From Jacaranda mimosifolia (taxonomy: Eukaryota > Streptophyta > Magnoliopsida > Lamiales > Bignoniaceae): 64,000 nt of DNA. The stretch lies in the NCBI GenBank assembly GCA_018894105.1, contig CM032128.1, positions 29,597,299 to 29,661,298 on the forward strand, in the 5' to 3' direction. Below are positions 24,501-36,171 of the stretch, piece by piece. The notes under the pieces are model-generated. The model was not told where the DNA came from, searched no databases, and was given only the letters and a program-made list of their open reading frames with translations. A program made the position numbers and the translations under genes. Within the stretch, counting starts at the first letter, position 1; every line of letters begins with the position of its first letter.

Positions 24501-26403
24501 GAGGGTGAGAGGTATTTTTTAAGAGTTCTTTTGCAAAATGTTAGAGGGCCAACATCTTTTGACTTTTTTAAAATTGTTGTTGGTTTATATCATAATACAT
24601 TTAGAGATGCAGCTGCAAGTTTAGGATTATTAGATTCAGATAATTCTTTAGAACAATGCCTTGAAGAAGCAGCTCAATATCAAATGCCTTATAGTCTGAG
24701 AAGACTTTTTTCCACTATTTTAGTATAATGTTCTCCGACAAATCCAAAATATTTGTGGGAACTTTTGAAAACTTATATGTCTGAAGATTTTCGTCAGCAA
24801 GGTCATTTATCTGATCATGAAATAGAAATAAAAACATTAGAACAAATCAATGAATTTTTGGAAACTTTAGGTAGATCTTTGAAAGAGTTTCATCTTACCA
24901 CTTTGCCAAAAAAAAAAAAATTGAATCAAATAAATATGCGAAAGAGTACCAATATGAGAGAAATATTGAAATACCGAAAGAGGATTTACTTTCAATTGAA
25001 AAGTTAAATCATGATCAGAGGCTTGCATTTGATATTATTACTCGAAAAATATATTCAAATTCAAGTGGTACTTATTTTGTGGATGGGCCGGGAGGAAGTG
25101 AAAAAACCTTCTTATGTGGTGCTCTTCTAGCTGATGTGAGGTCAAAAGGTTGTATTGCACTTGTTGTAGTAACTTTTGGTGTAGCAGCTGCGTTCTTACT
25201 TGGGGGTCGGACAGCACATTCACGATTTAAAATGCCTATAGATATTGATGGAAAAACAAAATGTAGAATAAGAAAACAAACTACACTTGCAAAGTTATTG
25301 TTGAGTGCCAAATTAATTATATGGAATGAAATATCAATGATTAGGCGACATATAATAGAGGCTTTAGATGATATTTTACAAGATTTAACTAATTGTGCAC
25401 TCCTTTTGGTGGGAAAGTTGTTGTTTTTAGCGGTGATTATAGGCAAATTGCACCAGTTGTAGTTGGAGGAAAAAAAGAAGACACGATAGATGCAAGGTTT
25501 GCAAGTTCTCCATTATCTCGTAATGTTCATAGATTATTTTTGAGAGAAAATATGCAGGCTAAAAAAGATCCATTATTCACCAATTTTTTGTTGAGGGTGG
25601 GTAATTGAATTGAACTTTTTGCTGTAGACGATAGAATTGAGATTCCAAATAACATGATTTTACCTTTTGTTGAGTGTCATAAGTCATTAAATGATTTAAT
25701 TCAAACAGTTTTTCCATGTTTAGACCTCTTTTTGACTGATCCTTCATTTGTAATACACATGTCAATTCTAACACCTAAAAATGATTGTATTGATGAAATA
25801 AATGAAATATTAATTGGCAAATTTCTTGGTGAATCGAAAACTTTTGTTAGTCTTGACAAGACAGGTGATCCATCAAACCAAGCTCAATATGAGGACTTCT
25901 TAAATTCTATCACAATAGGTGGACTTCCACCACATATATTGACTTTAAAAGTAAGTTGTCCTATAATGCTATTAAGAAATATCAATCCTACTCAAGGGCT
26001 TTGCAATGGTATAAGATTAATTTGTCATGCTTTGGGAGAAAAGGTGATTCATGCTGAGATTGCAACAGGACATTTTAAGGGAAAACATGCATTTATTCCT
26101 AGAATACCTTTGGAATTTTCTAACAATCGTAAATGTCCAATTTCATTCACAAGGACTCAATTTTCAGCGAAACTATGCTTTGCAATGACGATTAATAAAG
26201 CTCAGGGGCAAACTCTAGATTTTGTAGATGTATATCTAAGAGAACCTGTCTTCAGTCATGGTCAGTTATATGTTACTCTTTCTCAAGCAAAAACTAGAGC
26301 TTCAATTAAAGTTCTTATACATAATCCAACTATTGAAGATGAAGCCATCACTATTACTAGAAACATTGTTTACAAAGAAATCTTGTATCTTGCAAATCAA
26401 TAA
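21518..26403 (+). pseudogene. Helitron Rep-helicase (RepHel), decayed
   Basis: The protein would combine a rolling-circle replication initiator with a PIF1 helicase. N-terminal pieces are at 21518-21946 and 22019-22550 (FRVQELVYHFLDDL). A Helitron-like N block is at about 22640-22850 (VEYYYGCYDQLQYPLLFPQG). The Rep domain runs from about 23150 to 24100, with ILPASFIGGPQDMRKRY, PDIFLTMTCNPNW and the HUH motif GLLHAHW (His codons at 23666-23674). The two-Tyr region is KYLYKYIH near 24055-24080. The helicase starts near 25000: Walker A GPGGSEKTF (family consensus GPGGTGKT) at about 25086, NEISM at the Walker B site, GKVVVFSGDYRQIAPVV after a frameshift near 25395-25400, and the C-terminal FAMTINKAQGQTLDFVDVYL and YVTLSQAK. 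At least six stops or frameshifts (for example 22722, 23277, 23510, 24094, 24726, 25606) disable it. The last segment (25654-26403) is open for 249 codons. Confidence 0.92.
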
Positions 26404-26904
26404 TAGAATTGTTCCTTATTATAAACTTAGGTTCTCTTCTGTATTAGTTTCTTTTCATATATAAATTTGACTACCCTTGTTATTATGTAATTTTCTTTTG
26501 GTGTGTTCTACAATATATTGTTCTTTCTTCACTCTTTGTTTGTGCTAAAATTTTGATTGTTAACACGTGCCTTCTTTTAAATACTGTTGTTGCAATTTGG
26601 TTTGCCTTTTGGTTGCCTATTTTTCTTAATTCTTCCTCTTTTGTTCATGTATTTCTTTTTTAGCATATATAATTTTAAATTATTTATGTTAGTGTTTTAA
26701 TTTTCCAAGAAGACTTTCGTCCTTTTCACAACATTACGATGTTTGTATATTTTTATTTTTCTGATTATAAAATTGTTAAATTTTAGAAAGGTACTTTACG
26801 GAGATCATCATGCATTCTCTTTTATATAAATTGTTCTCCATAAACTTATCAGTTATACTGTTTTTAACCAAAAAAGTATTTTTTTCATTTAGGGTTGCTA
26901 AAAA

Positions 26905-29320
26905 ATGCATCGAACTCTTATCCCTGTTGCCGAGATTACCCCAAATACCAAAATTTTGGACAACAAAGGTTCTTGTGATGCAAAAGCTAAGCCTTCGTCA
27001 ATCTCAATCCAATCCAAAAAAAAATACCAGAGGTTTCTGTTTATTGACAAAGATGTGTGTGTGTATATTTATATAAAAAATTCACACTTCAATGACTTAT
27101 ATTATTTGACTATAATTTTTATTTTGGTATTATTTTACTATAATTTTTATTTAACCAAAGTATTATATAGCAAATAAAGATACAGGCTATTATATATAGT
27201 CCAGATATGACTTTGATGGAGGATGTTATTCAAATTCAAGAGACATGCTTCATATCAAATGCGAAAGTGACATTTGTTGAACCTAACTATAGAATGGTTC
27301 CCATATGTATCAATGGATCATAAGCAGAACTATCGTCATTCATCGTGTAACTGATGATTCTCTTCCTAGAGAACTTGGAGCTCCAAAATTTACCAAGTTT
27401 GTGTATATCCCACTTTTGTTGAATACCAACACTTTAGTAGTATGTTTCATGAATTATTTGTTATGAACAAAGAATTTTTAGTTGTTATTTTAGTTGTTTA
27501 TACTCACAAGTTGAAATATTTCTTACCACAGACATTTTGGCTATCGGCATTGATAAGCTTGAGCAAAGGACTGTAAGCACTAAATATGGCATGTCAACTG
27601 TGCAAGAGTTCGTTGTTGTGATGATGAGTAAAATTTCTCGCATTTTGTTATTATTTATTTCAAAATTTTCTAATCATTAACTATGTGGATTTGTGCAAAA
27701 TCAAATTATAGGAAAAAGCCAATGATACTTACATTATGGAATGAGATGATTTTCACTGAAGGGGCATCCATTCTTGCTGCAACTGACAAAATGCCTATAA
27801 TTGCAACAACTAGACTTCATGTTTCTGATTATCATGGTTTGCACTTAAGCCCATATTTAAAGTTGTTCTATGTATATGCATTATCACATTTGTGTGTTTT
27901 GACAGAATTTTAGTTTTGCAATATGTCAGGGACATCTTTCTCCGCTAGAGGATTTGCAAATATTATTGTCAATCCACCGTATCCTGAAACTCAATTACTT
28001 AGGACTTGGTATGATATCATCTCCTCCAACAGAATATGTTTCTATGTATTTCTTTTTCCTTTTTTTCCATGCATTTAATCTCTATAATACTATTATTTCC
28101 AATTTATCACCATCACCAGGCGAACCAAAAATCACATGTTTCTAACTGAACTCATTGAAGAGAAGAAGTATCTTAAACGTTCAGCTACTCACTTATTGGT
28201 GCCACATGACAACTTATCATCGATTGCAAATGTCATAACCAACAATGTTGTTTGTAAATTATTTTTGCTTTCTTTTCCAATATTTTTATTAATTTTGTTA
28301 CATTGTTTAAGTCATTTGTATCTTATTGAATGAATGTTTATTTATTTTATTTTAGTTTATGTGCAACTTATTATGTAATACATTGATTTATATTATCTAG
28401 AATTTCTTAACTGTTTTTTATTCATTTTCCTTTTTTTTTTCCAAAATATTTTATATATGTGTATAGGATGACAAATTTTAGGTAAAAGTCACAGTAACAA
28501 TTATGGATGTTGAACAAGAGTTTTGGTATATGGCTTGCAACAATTGTTTGAAAGGCACAGCTGGCCAATATGAATGGAACATTACTTGCAATTTTTGCCG
28601 TGCGGAAACAACTGCCAAGCCTAGGTTAGATTCATATTTTCTCCAATTCATTATGTTTAGAAGTTTTAATAATATGAGTAATTTTTGTATCTACTTTTTG
28701 ATTGAAGAGTTCTTTTGATTTTTTTAGGACCAAGTTTGCAATCACAATCTCTGATGGCACAACCCAGTCAGATGTTGTGGTATTCGGTGAGCTTGCCGAG
28801 AATATTATTGATTTAACTGCATTTCAACTCATGAAACTTGAAGAAGAGGTTAGGCATTTATTGTTGTACCAAACATATTATATTATTGATACCTATTATC
28901 ATAACATTCATGTAGTAACATTTTCATTTTGTTCAATATAGGATAAAAAGGTTGATTGTGATGCTATTAATGAGTGCTTGAATGGACAAAAATTCATTGT
29001 GCAAATTAAGAAGAAAATAACAGAAACACAGTATGGCGTTTTATACCACTATAATGTTGCTTCATTGATTGAAGATGAACAACAGTCCTCTCAAAATGAT
29101 GTGCAAGAAAGCTCAAGTATATATTCTCTTGTTTTTGAAATTCAACTTACTTTTTCTGATTACCATTTGAAAAACTACATATAAAAACTCCGTATATATT
29201 TATATATATTGATACTTTCTTAATATATTCATTGTTGAACTTTTAGGCTCTTTTATTGCTACTCATGATGATGATGTTGGATCTTCTGTTACTGCTGACA
29301 TGGGATCACCTCCAAATTGA
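26905..29320 (+). pseudogene. Helitron-associated RPA1-like single-strand DNA-binding protein, multi-exon
   Basis: OB-fold pieces of replication protein A large subunit appear in order. The N-terminal exon begins MHRTLIPVAEITPNTK (26905). Next come ETCFISNAKVTFVEPNYRMVP (27236-27300, split over two statements in the family) with a one-base frame change into YQWIISRTIVIHRV, then MILTLWNEMIF and RLHVSDYHGLHLS (about 27720-27850). The zinc-finger OB fold has WYMACNNC and CNFCRAET (28482-28624). C-terminal exons are 28728-28848, 28942-29116 and 29247-29320, all joining in frame with GT-AG borders. If the zinc-finger exon begins at 28467, TAG at 28479-28481 replaces the Trp usual here; if it begins at 28482 (TTTTAG|GTAAAA), there is no stop. 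RPA coats single-stranded DNA, and a Helitron copy is thought to assist rolling-circle transposition. It is better preserved than the Rep-helicase. Confidence 0.85.
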
Positions 29321-29879
29321 TGAAAATTGAAATGATTAAATGTTTTGTAAATAAATATGTACATATGACTTTTCAAGTGTCTCCACTTGTTGGGTGTGAT
29401 GTTTGGTGGCCTCTTTTCCCAAATTATTTTGAAACTTGTTTTTGTCCCTATACCTCTTGTTTAGGCTATCCATGTATCATCTCTTTATAAATATTAACTT
29501 AAACTTGCACCACGTTAACAAACTTGAGATGCAATATAAGGGCACCATTGCTTTTATTGGTTAATTTTTATTAGTATTTAAATCTTCTCATACAAATAAT
29601 TTTATTTGAAAAAAATATGAAATGATTTTATGATCTATCATGCACTATTTCAACTGGGCACTAATTACGCATTGTGAGGTAGCTTTTAGTAGTATATATA
29701 TATATATATTTATGAATGTGTGTACGTATAAAACATAATTGAGAATTGAATCAACAATATAGAAATTTATCATAAAACAACATAGAAATTTATTATGAAT
29801 GACCAACCCAAGTATAGCATTACCAGCATAAGCCAACAGGAAAAACAGGGGTTAAAATTCAGATTTCTACCAGTAAAAA
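29321..29879. other. Intergenic gap between Helitron and formate-tetrahydrofolate ligase
   Basis: No gene seen. It probably holds the Helitron 3' end and, on the right, the end of the ligase 3' UTR. An (AT)n run lies at about 29692-29710, and a possible minus-strand AATAAA signal at 29789-29794. Confidence 0.4.
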
Positions 29880-30154
29880 ATCAAGTTCTCAATGCAAAGA
29901 AAACACAGAAAAGGGAAGAAGCCCCAATGTAATTACCATTGTAAAATCCCAGGATAAGATGTTACACTCAGGACATAAAATAACCACAGTGACTTCAGAC
30001 AATACAGTTTTACCTTTGCCTTTATTCTGAATTACACAGGGACAAGAAGATGTCAGCAGAATACTGTCTGAGAACAGAAGCTCCTCCGTGGCCATGGTTC
30101 TTGCAAGATGAAAGCAAGAGGACCCGTCCCAAACTTGAACAGATTTTTCGATTC

Positions 30155-33100
30155 TTAGGAAAGACCAATAACCCTTCCGGTGGCTGTATCAAGATCTATG
30201 TCATAAAAACAAGGCCTTGTAGGTAAGCCGGGCATCGTACTCATTGTCCCGACTAAAGGATATATGAAGCCTGCTCCAATGCTCGCCCTTACATCTCTAA
30301 TTGGTAGCACAAAGCCGCTCGGAGCTCCCTTTTCTGAAGCATTGTGGGAGAATGAATATTGTGTCTTGGCCATGCAGATTGGGAGTCCAGAAAATCCTTG
30401 TTTGCTGTACATCTCGATCTGTTTCTCTGCCTATTCATGCAAAACAAAGTAAACGAGAAAAAGTTAGTGGTGTGTGAATACGTTATGGATAACAGAGAAA
30501 GTAGCATGTTAAGTTTCTTGGCCCTCATAGTTTTACTCACAAGGCGCAATATGAAAAAGGTTCCATAAGAAGAAGAGAAGCAGCTCACGACAAAGAAGAA
30601 GAAGGAAGAGAAGAAGAAGCTCAAGATTACTAGTTAAAAAACCAAAGAAGATCATCTGATTACTCTAATCTGGTCAATCAGAAATTTTGAGCAGAATTTG
30701 CCGTTCCAATCGAATGATTCAACTGCAAGAAGTTTTCAGAATCTGCTTCCAGCATAATTCAACATTTTCAACAGCAGAATAACAGGATGATATGAAGAAT
30801 AAGGAATTTATTGCTTATCTAGATTGAAACAATAAAGAATGTGAACAAGAAAAACACAATCATAAAGTTAAGCTAGTACCTGTTCTGAATACTCAACGCC
30901 ACTAGCACCATATGACTTTGCTATGGCCTCTATTTTCTCTTCGATACTTATATCCAGAGGATACAAGAATTTCAAAGGTTGGGTCACATTCTCGCAAGCT
31001 TTTTGAACTGCAACTCCAAGGTCAACCTGAAAATCAGAAAACAAAATCTTTCAATTCATGGAAATCAAGCCAAGCTAAATTTCATTCGAGTGATAGGCAG
31101 TGACGGATCCGGAAATGAAAGTATGGAGGGGCCAAAAGCTATAAAATATAAAGTTTAAATATAAAATTTACATTTTACTGACTCAGAATATATGATCTAC
31201 ATCAAAGTTGAACACAACGATCTTTCATACCATAAATTTCATTAGTAATTGAATCATTATCAAAAAAAAATTGTAATATCATTCTCAATATAATTAACTA
31301 AGCAATTGGCTAAAAAATTGTTTTTATTTTATTTTTGAGCCTTTTTTCATAATATTTATAGTCTGAAAAATTTTCTTACTTGTAGTTGTTAAAAGACAAA
31401 GAAAATTCAAAAAAGTCTTTTTAAAATATTCATTTACCTTTTGTCTCTTTGCCTCAATCTTGTTAAAGTCAAAAGGATGAATTTTTCAGTTGTTTTGCAA
31501 GTTCTTAAGGTTATTTTTAACTAAACCCCTACACCTTTTTCTCACACAAATAGAATGAAAATACTCTATCGTGTCTAACATAATTATACTCTTCATTTGA
31601 TTACTTGATTGTGAATATAGACTTAAAAATTTATTTTGAGTTTATAAAATTAAATAAGTAAAAATTAAATTAATGAAATTTATTTTTATCATTAATTAAA
31701 AATAAATTAATTTAATTCAACAAATGTAAATAATTAATTTTTTATTTAAGGCCCAACAAGAAAATTTAAATCTTTTAAAATTAATGAATGTTAATTAAAA
31801 ATTAATATTTTAATTAATATTAAATGATGTATTCTTTTAAAATCTAAACTAAATTAACTATTTATTTTTTTACACTAAATTAATTATTATTAAAACATTT
31901 TAATATACACACACACACGCAAAGTTGGGGGGCAATGTCCCCTGCTTGCCCCTCCGTAAATCCATCCCTGGTGATAGGCAGATCAGAACTAAGGCAGAAA
32001 AAGCAAAGAAAATCAACCTTTACTATGATTCTTAAAAGAAAATAAAAGAGACGCTAAATATATTAAGCAACTAACCGCTCCTTTTCCTCCATGGGCATGA
32101 TGAGTACAAATTACAGCATCAAAAGCTCCCGCAGATAATGCCGCATTCCTGACTGCATTTAGTTCAGCTTCAGAATCAGTTGAAAACTTGTTAACAGCCA
32201 CCACAACATTTACACCATAAGCCTTTGTATTTGATATATGTCTAGCCAAATTAATACAGCCAGCTTCAACGAGAGAGACATTCTCAGTCACATAAGCACG
32301 GTCAAGAGGCTTCCCAGCGACAACCTCAGGCCCTCCACCATGCATTTTGAGGGCCCTAACAGTTGCCACAATAACAGCACACTGAGGGGTTAAACCACTA
32401 TACCTACACTTTATATTCATGAACTTCTCCGTTCCAATATCAGCACCAAATCCTGCTTCTGTGACCACAAATCCGCCTGGTCCCACAAGCTTCAGGGCAA
32501 TTTTATCCGCAACTATAGATGAATTGCCATGGGCAATATTAGCAAAGGGACCTGCATGGACTAGGACAGGGGTACCCTCAAGAGTTTGCATCAATGTAGG
32601 GTTAATGGCATCTTTCATTAACACAGTCAGAGCACCTCCAACTCCAAGGTCATCAGCAGTAATAGGATTACCAGCTTTGCTATTTCCAATCACCATTTTC
32701 CCAAGCCTCTCTCTCATGTCTGATAGGGACGTTGTGAGAGCTAAGACTGCCATAATTTCACTAGCAACTGAAATATCAAATCCTGTTTCCCTTGCCATAC
32801 CTTTCTCTTCAGGGCCCCGACCAATTGTAATTTTCCTCAAGAACCGGTCATTTACATCCATCACTCTTCTCCATGTGATGGAATCAGGATCTATGTCAAG
32901 CCTCGCAAACTTCTTTACTTCATCAGGAGTAAGCTCTTCGGGCTTGGACTTTGAGATGCCCAGTTTTTTCAAGCGCCTGAACATTATGTTGCTGAAACTC
33001 CTTACACCTTCTTTATTTGGGGGGCATAAGCGGTTAAAAAGGGCCTTGTCAGATTGAGTTGATTCATGGAAGATTCTAGTATCAATGGCTGCAGCCATTA

Positions 33101-34206
33101 GGTTATTTGCAGCAGTTATTGCATGAATATCCCCTGTTAAATGCAGATTGAACTCATCCATTGGAATCACTTGGCTGTAGCCTCCACCTGCAGCTCCTCC
33201 TTTGATTCCAAATGTCGGACCTTGTGATGGCTGACGAAGGCATGTGACCACCTAAGAGAACCAAACAGAACGGAGGGGAGAACAACAACCTTTTATGTTG
33301 GTCGAATAAAATGTTCTACAGTGAGTAAACAGAATAACTACGTCATCATCCCATTAAGTTAGCACACAAGATAATAGAGCTGTCAAAAGACATATTATGA
33401 TCAAGTTAAATGCGGAAGCAGGAGTCATTACTACAACTAATTTAACAAGTTACCAACCAAATTCACCTTATTAGTTTAGAATTCCCTTGCTCTTAAGATT
33501 GTTGTTTCTTCATGTTCACCAGAAATATGATTCTTTCCTATGAGCGATCGTTTAGGATGTCAAATAATATCAAAATCCAATTTCTTATATCTTTTGCTCA
33601 TCTTCCAGTGTAGACAAAGAAGTTTACGAGACTTCCAATCAAACCAGAGTTAAACTGACCAGAAGCTTATGATACATATAAAACAAGACAAATCTAAGCA
33701 GGCAAGTGATACCTTTTTATCAAGAAAAGCCCCCAATGCTTGGCACAGACCAACAGTAGTAGTGGACTTGCCTTCTCCAAGAGGTGTTGGAGTGATCCCT
33801 CCAACCACCACATAATAACCATCTTCAGTTCCTTGAAGCTCATCAAGCACCGACAACAAAACCTACAGTTCTCAAAGGAACTCATGTTAATTTGCCCCAG
33901 TTCTAGGAACCCACAAAACACACACACAAACTGCGCACATCCACACAGATGAACCCAATAAAAAGCGACACAGATAAATACATATACTATACCAGAAATG
34001 CATAAAGTTATACAAATATATGCAGACAAAAACACAAATTTACACATTACCTTAGCTTTGTACTTGCCATAAAGATCATAATGTTGGGGACCAAGATTGA
34101 GTTCTTGGGCAATCTGGGAGATGTGAAGCGGCTCCACTGAATTGGCTATGTCTATATCTGCTGGCACCGGCGACGCCACCTCCAGCTTCCTTGTTGTCTT
34201 CCCCAT
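30155..34206 (-). CDS. THFS: Formate-tetrahydrofolate ligase (10-formyl-THF synthetase)
   Basis: Catalyses ATP-dependent formation of 10-formyl-THF from formate and THF in cytosolic one-carbon metabolism. Five exons join in frame with GT-AG borders: 34051-34206, 33713-33862, 32076-33251, 30880-31026 and 30155-30430. They give 1905 bp, 634 aa, the usual plant length. Exon 1 starts [20 protein letters not shown] with no targeting peptide, consistent with the cytosol. The ATP loop [12 protein letters not shown] is at about residues 76-87. The large exon 3 carries [48 protein letters not shown] and [15 protein letters not shown]. The C-terminus holds [15 protein letters not shown] and [17 protein letters not shown], ending ATGRVIGLS. 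No stop or frameshift was found. Intron 3 (31027-32075) is enlarged by a hAT-type element. Confidence 0.97.
31098..31970. mobile_element. Non-autonomous hAT-type element (873 bp) in a ligase intron
   Basis: An 8-bp duplication GTGATAGG at 31090-31097 and 31971-31978 flanks a block whose ends are imperfect inverted repeats: CAGTGACGGAT on the left and, reversed, CAGGGATGGAT on the right. An 8-bp duplication and CAG-starting ends fit the hAT superfamily. The interior is AT-rich and shows no transposase. It sits in intron 3 of the formate-tetrahydrofolate ligase gene and does not touch the splice sites. Confidence 0.8.
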
Positions 34207-34477
34207 TCAAATCTACAATCTTGGACGGTCTATCTTTTCTGTGTTGTTTCAAGATTTGAATTCAGACAGCAGATTCTTGGCTGTGATCTGTGAAGTACAG
34301 AAATGTTTTCTTCGTGAAATGAAGAAAACTCGCAGCCTTGTTATCTGATGACGCGGATAACCATTCGCTGGAGATGTGTGCCGCTGTGTCGCACGAGGAG
34401 GGAGTGGACTTTGTCAGCGAATGTTAATCCGCCAAGTGGGTTGAAAAAAAAGTGATGCAAGAAATTATTAAAAAATT

Positions 34478-34483
34478 AAAAAA
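34478..34483 (-). terminator. Pol III terminator of tRNA-Ala
   Basis: A run of six T on the minus strand begins 12 bases after the tRNA 3' end, the expected RNA polymerase III stop. Confidence 0.8.
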
Positions 34484-34495
34484 GGGAAATCTGAG

Positions 34496-34568
34496 TGGAG
34501 ATGCGGGGCATCGATCCCCGTACCTCTCGCATGCTAAGCGAGCGCTCTACCATCTGAGCTACATCCCC
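34496..34568 (-). tRNA. tRNA-Ala (AGC)
   Basis: 73-nt cloverleaf. The acceptor stem GGGGATG pairs with CATCTCC (one G-U), with discriminator A. The A box is TAGCTCAGATGGTAGAGCG, the anticodon AGC follows CTT at 34533-34535, and the T arm is ACGGGGATCGATGCCCCG. There is no intron and CCA is not encoded, as usual for nuclear tRNAs. Confidence 0.97.
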
Positions 34569-34603
34569 TGGATGTTCAGGAAGGTCCAATAGTAACTAAT
34601 TCA

Positions 34604-34904
34604 GCCTGTTTGGTTTTATTTCCATTTCCATCATTTCCAAAATTGTGAAAATTAGTTATGTGATATGATGTGGAAATGGAAATGTATTTGGATGAAATAT
34701 TTGGAAATATAATGATTATATAGGTTGTAGGTGGAGAGAGAGAAATAATATAATAGAGGGAGAAGATATATAGGTTATTGGAGAATGCGTTTTGAAAATA
34801 AAAATTGAAATTATGTTGGGTGAAAAATTTTATAAAGTGATCATTTCTGTTTCTGAAATAGTAAAATTGATGGAAAATGGGTTTGGAAATAAAACCAAAC
34901 AGGC
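34604..34904. mobile_element. Short inverted-repeat element (MITE-like, 301 bp)
   Basis: The ends are nearly perfect inverted repeats: GCCTGTTTGGTTTTATTTCC on the left matches the reverse complement of the right end. The interior is AT-rich and non-coding. No convincing target duplication was seen, so the superfamily is open. Confidence 0.65.
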
Positions 34905-35521
34905 ATTTCTCTCTCAATTCATCAACTTCTTTTTGTACCAAATGCGGCGGTATTGTGAATAAGCCGTTTTTTTTCAATAAAGTATCATTCTACATGTTTG
35001 TTTCAACTAATAATAGCCTCTCTATTTCTTTATCTTGGTTTTATTTTTATCCTGAAAAAAATTGCATAAACATATGCAAGTGTAAATTACTTAAAGTTAC
35101 ATCGAAAAATTACATTGCTTTATAATCGAACATATGTTCAAGCATCATGCTTTGTTCATTTGCTAAACTTTTATTAATATTTCACGCATTTCTTGTTTTA
35201 GAAACATATCATAATGATCCATTACATGAGACTGATGATCCCTTACTACCATGAGGATTTTAATCTTTTAACATTTCAAACTAACTTTCATATTGATTTT
35301 TCTTTTATAATTTTAACATTATTATATTATGGATTATAGTATTTGTAATAATATTTTAATATAATAATCCTACTAAATGGTAAAAAAGATTGCTTGGGTT
35401 CCTTATTACTATTTATTATCAGTGCCAGTTGTGCCTTAAGCATTTTGATACATGTAATGAGATTTGAAACTATTTATAAATGAAAAAAGATTTGAACTTA
35501 ACATGTAGTGAGATTTGAACT

Positions 35522-36171
35522 TAGGGATGGCAATGGGTTGTGGCAAAATCCAAATTTGAGCTCAACTCGTCCAGAATGGGATGGGTTTAAGGCGATTTAT
35601 CGGGGTTTTGGGCGGACATGGGGTGGAATTTTTCTAACCCAAATTATTTGGGGCTGGGTTTGAAGCCCACCCCACCACCCATAATAATAATAATAATAAT
35701 AATAATAATATAATTTATTTATATTTTTTTAATTAAAATAATGTCCAACTATGCTCAATGAAGAGGAAGATGTTGAAAAATATGGGATGAATTAATTTAG
35801 ATGAGGATTAGAACTATATAATGGAAGCTTGTTGGACTAAAAAAATTTGAGTTTTTTTGTTTCAATTTACTATTAAACTCACAATGTATATTAGCTGTGC
35901 CAGTTATTACTTTAATTCAATTTTTATTTCCTATTTTGCTTCTAGAATCTTATCTTGTTTGCAAGAATTTTTCATTGTTGTACTTGAAATTTGAATTTTA
36001 ATTGTTGTTAAATAGTTCTAATTCAATATTTTTATTAACTTATTCCAATTTTTTTAATTCTTTTCGAATGTATGGATTAAACTCACCAACCCAACAATAC
36101 GAGGAGAGGCGGGGCCTTTTTGGGGTGGGGTGGGATATGGGGCAAGCCTAACCCACCCCGTTGCCATCCCA
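35522..36171. mobile_element. Non-autonomous DNA transposon (650 bp, Mutator- or hAT-like)
   Basis: It is flanked by ATTTGAACT at 35513-35521 and 36172-36180 (9 bp). The ends are inverted: TAGGGATGGCAATGGGTTG and, reversed, TGGGATGGCAACGGGGTGG. It has an AT-rich interior with an (AAT)n run at about 35681-35710 and no transposase. Nine bases favour a Mutator-like origin; reading the duplication as eight would favour hAT, whose small elements often begin TAGGGATGGCAA. Confidence 0.78.

Larger units (their letters stand above)
21518..29320 (+). mobile_element. Decayed Helitron carrying Rep-helicase and RPA-like genes
   Basis: Helitron N-terminal, Rep (HUH) and PIF1-type helicase segments occur in the order expected of plant Helitrons, followed on the same strand by a single-strand DNA-binding RPA1-like gene, the usual partner gene in plant Helitrons. 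The coordinates cover the recognised coding part only. Helitrons make no target duplication or TIRs, and I could not find a convincing 3' hairpin with CTRR after 29320 or a TC terminus before 21518. Confidence 0.88.

Noticed and set aside
29321..29640. Helitron 3' end (hairpin plus CTRR)
   Set aside because: Several CTAA/CTAG-like words occur, but none has a convincing short hairpin just upstream, so no terminus is claimed.
32419..33057. 212-codon open frame on the plus strand
   Set aside because: It lies exactly antisense to exon 3 of formate-tetrahydrofolate ligase and has no recognisable domain; a shadow of a well-conserved coding exon.
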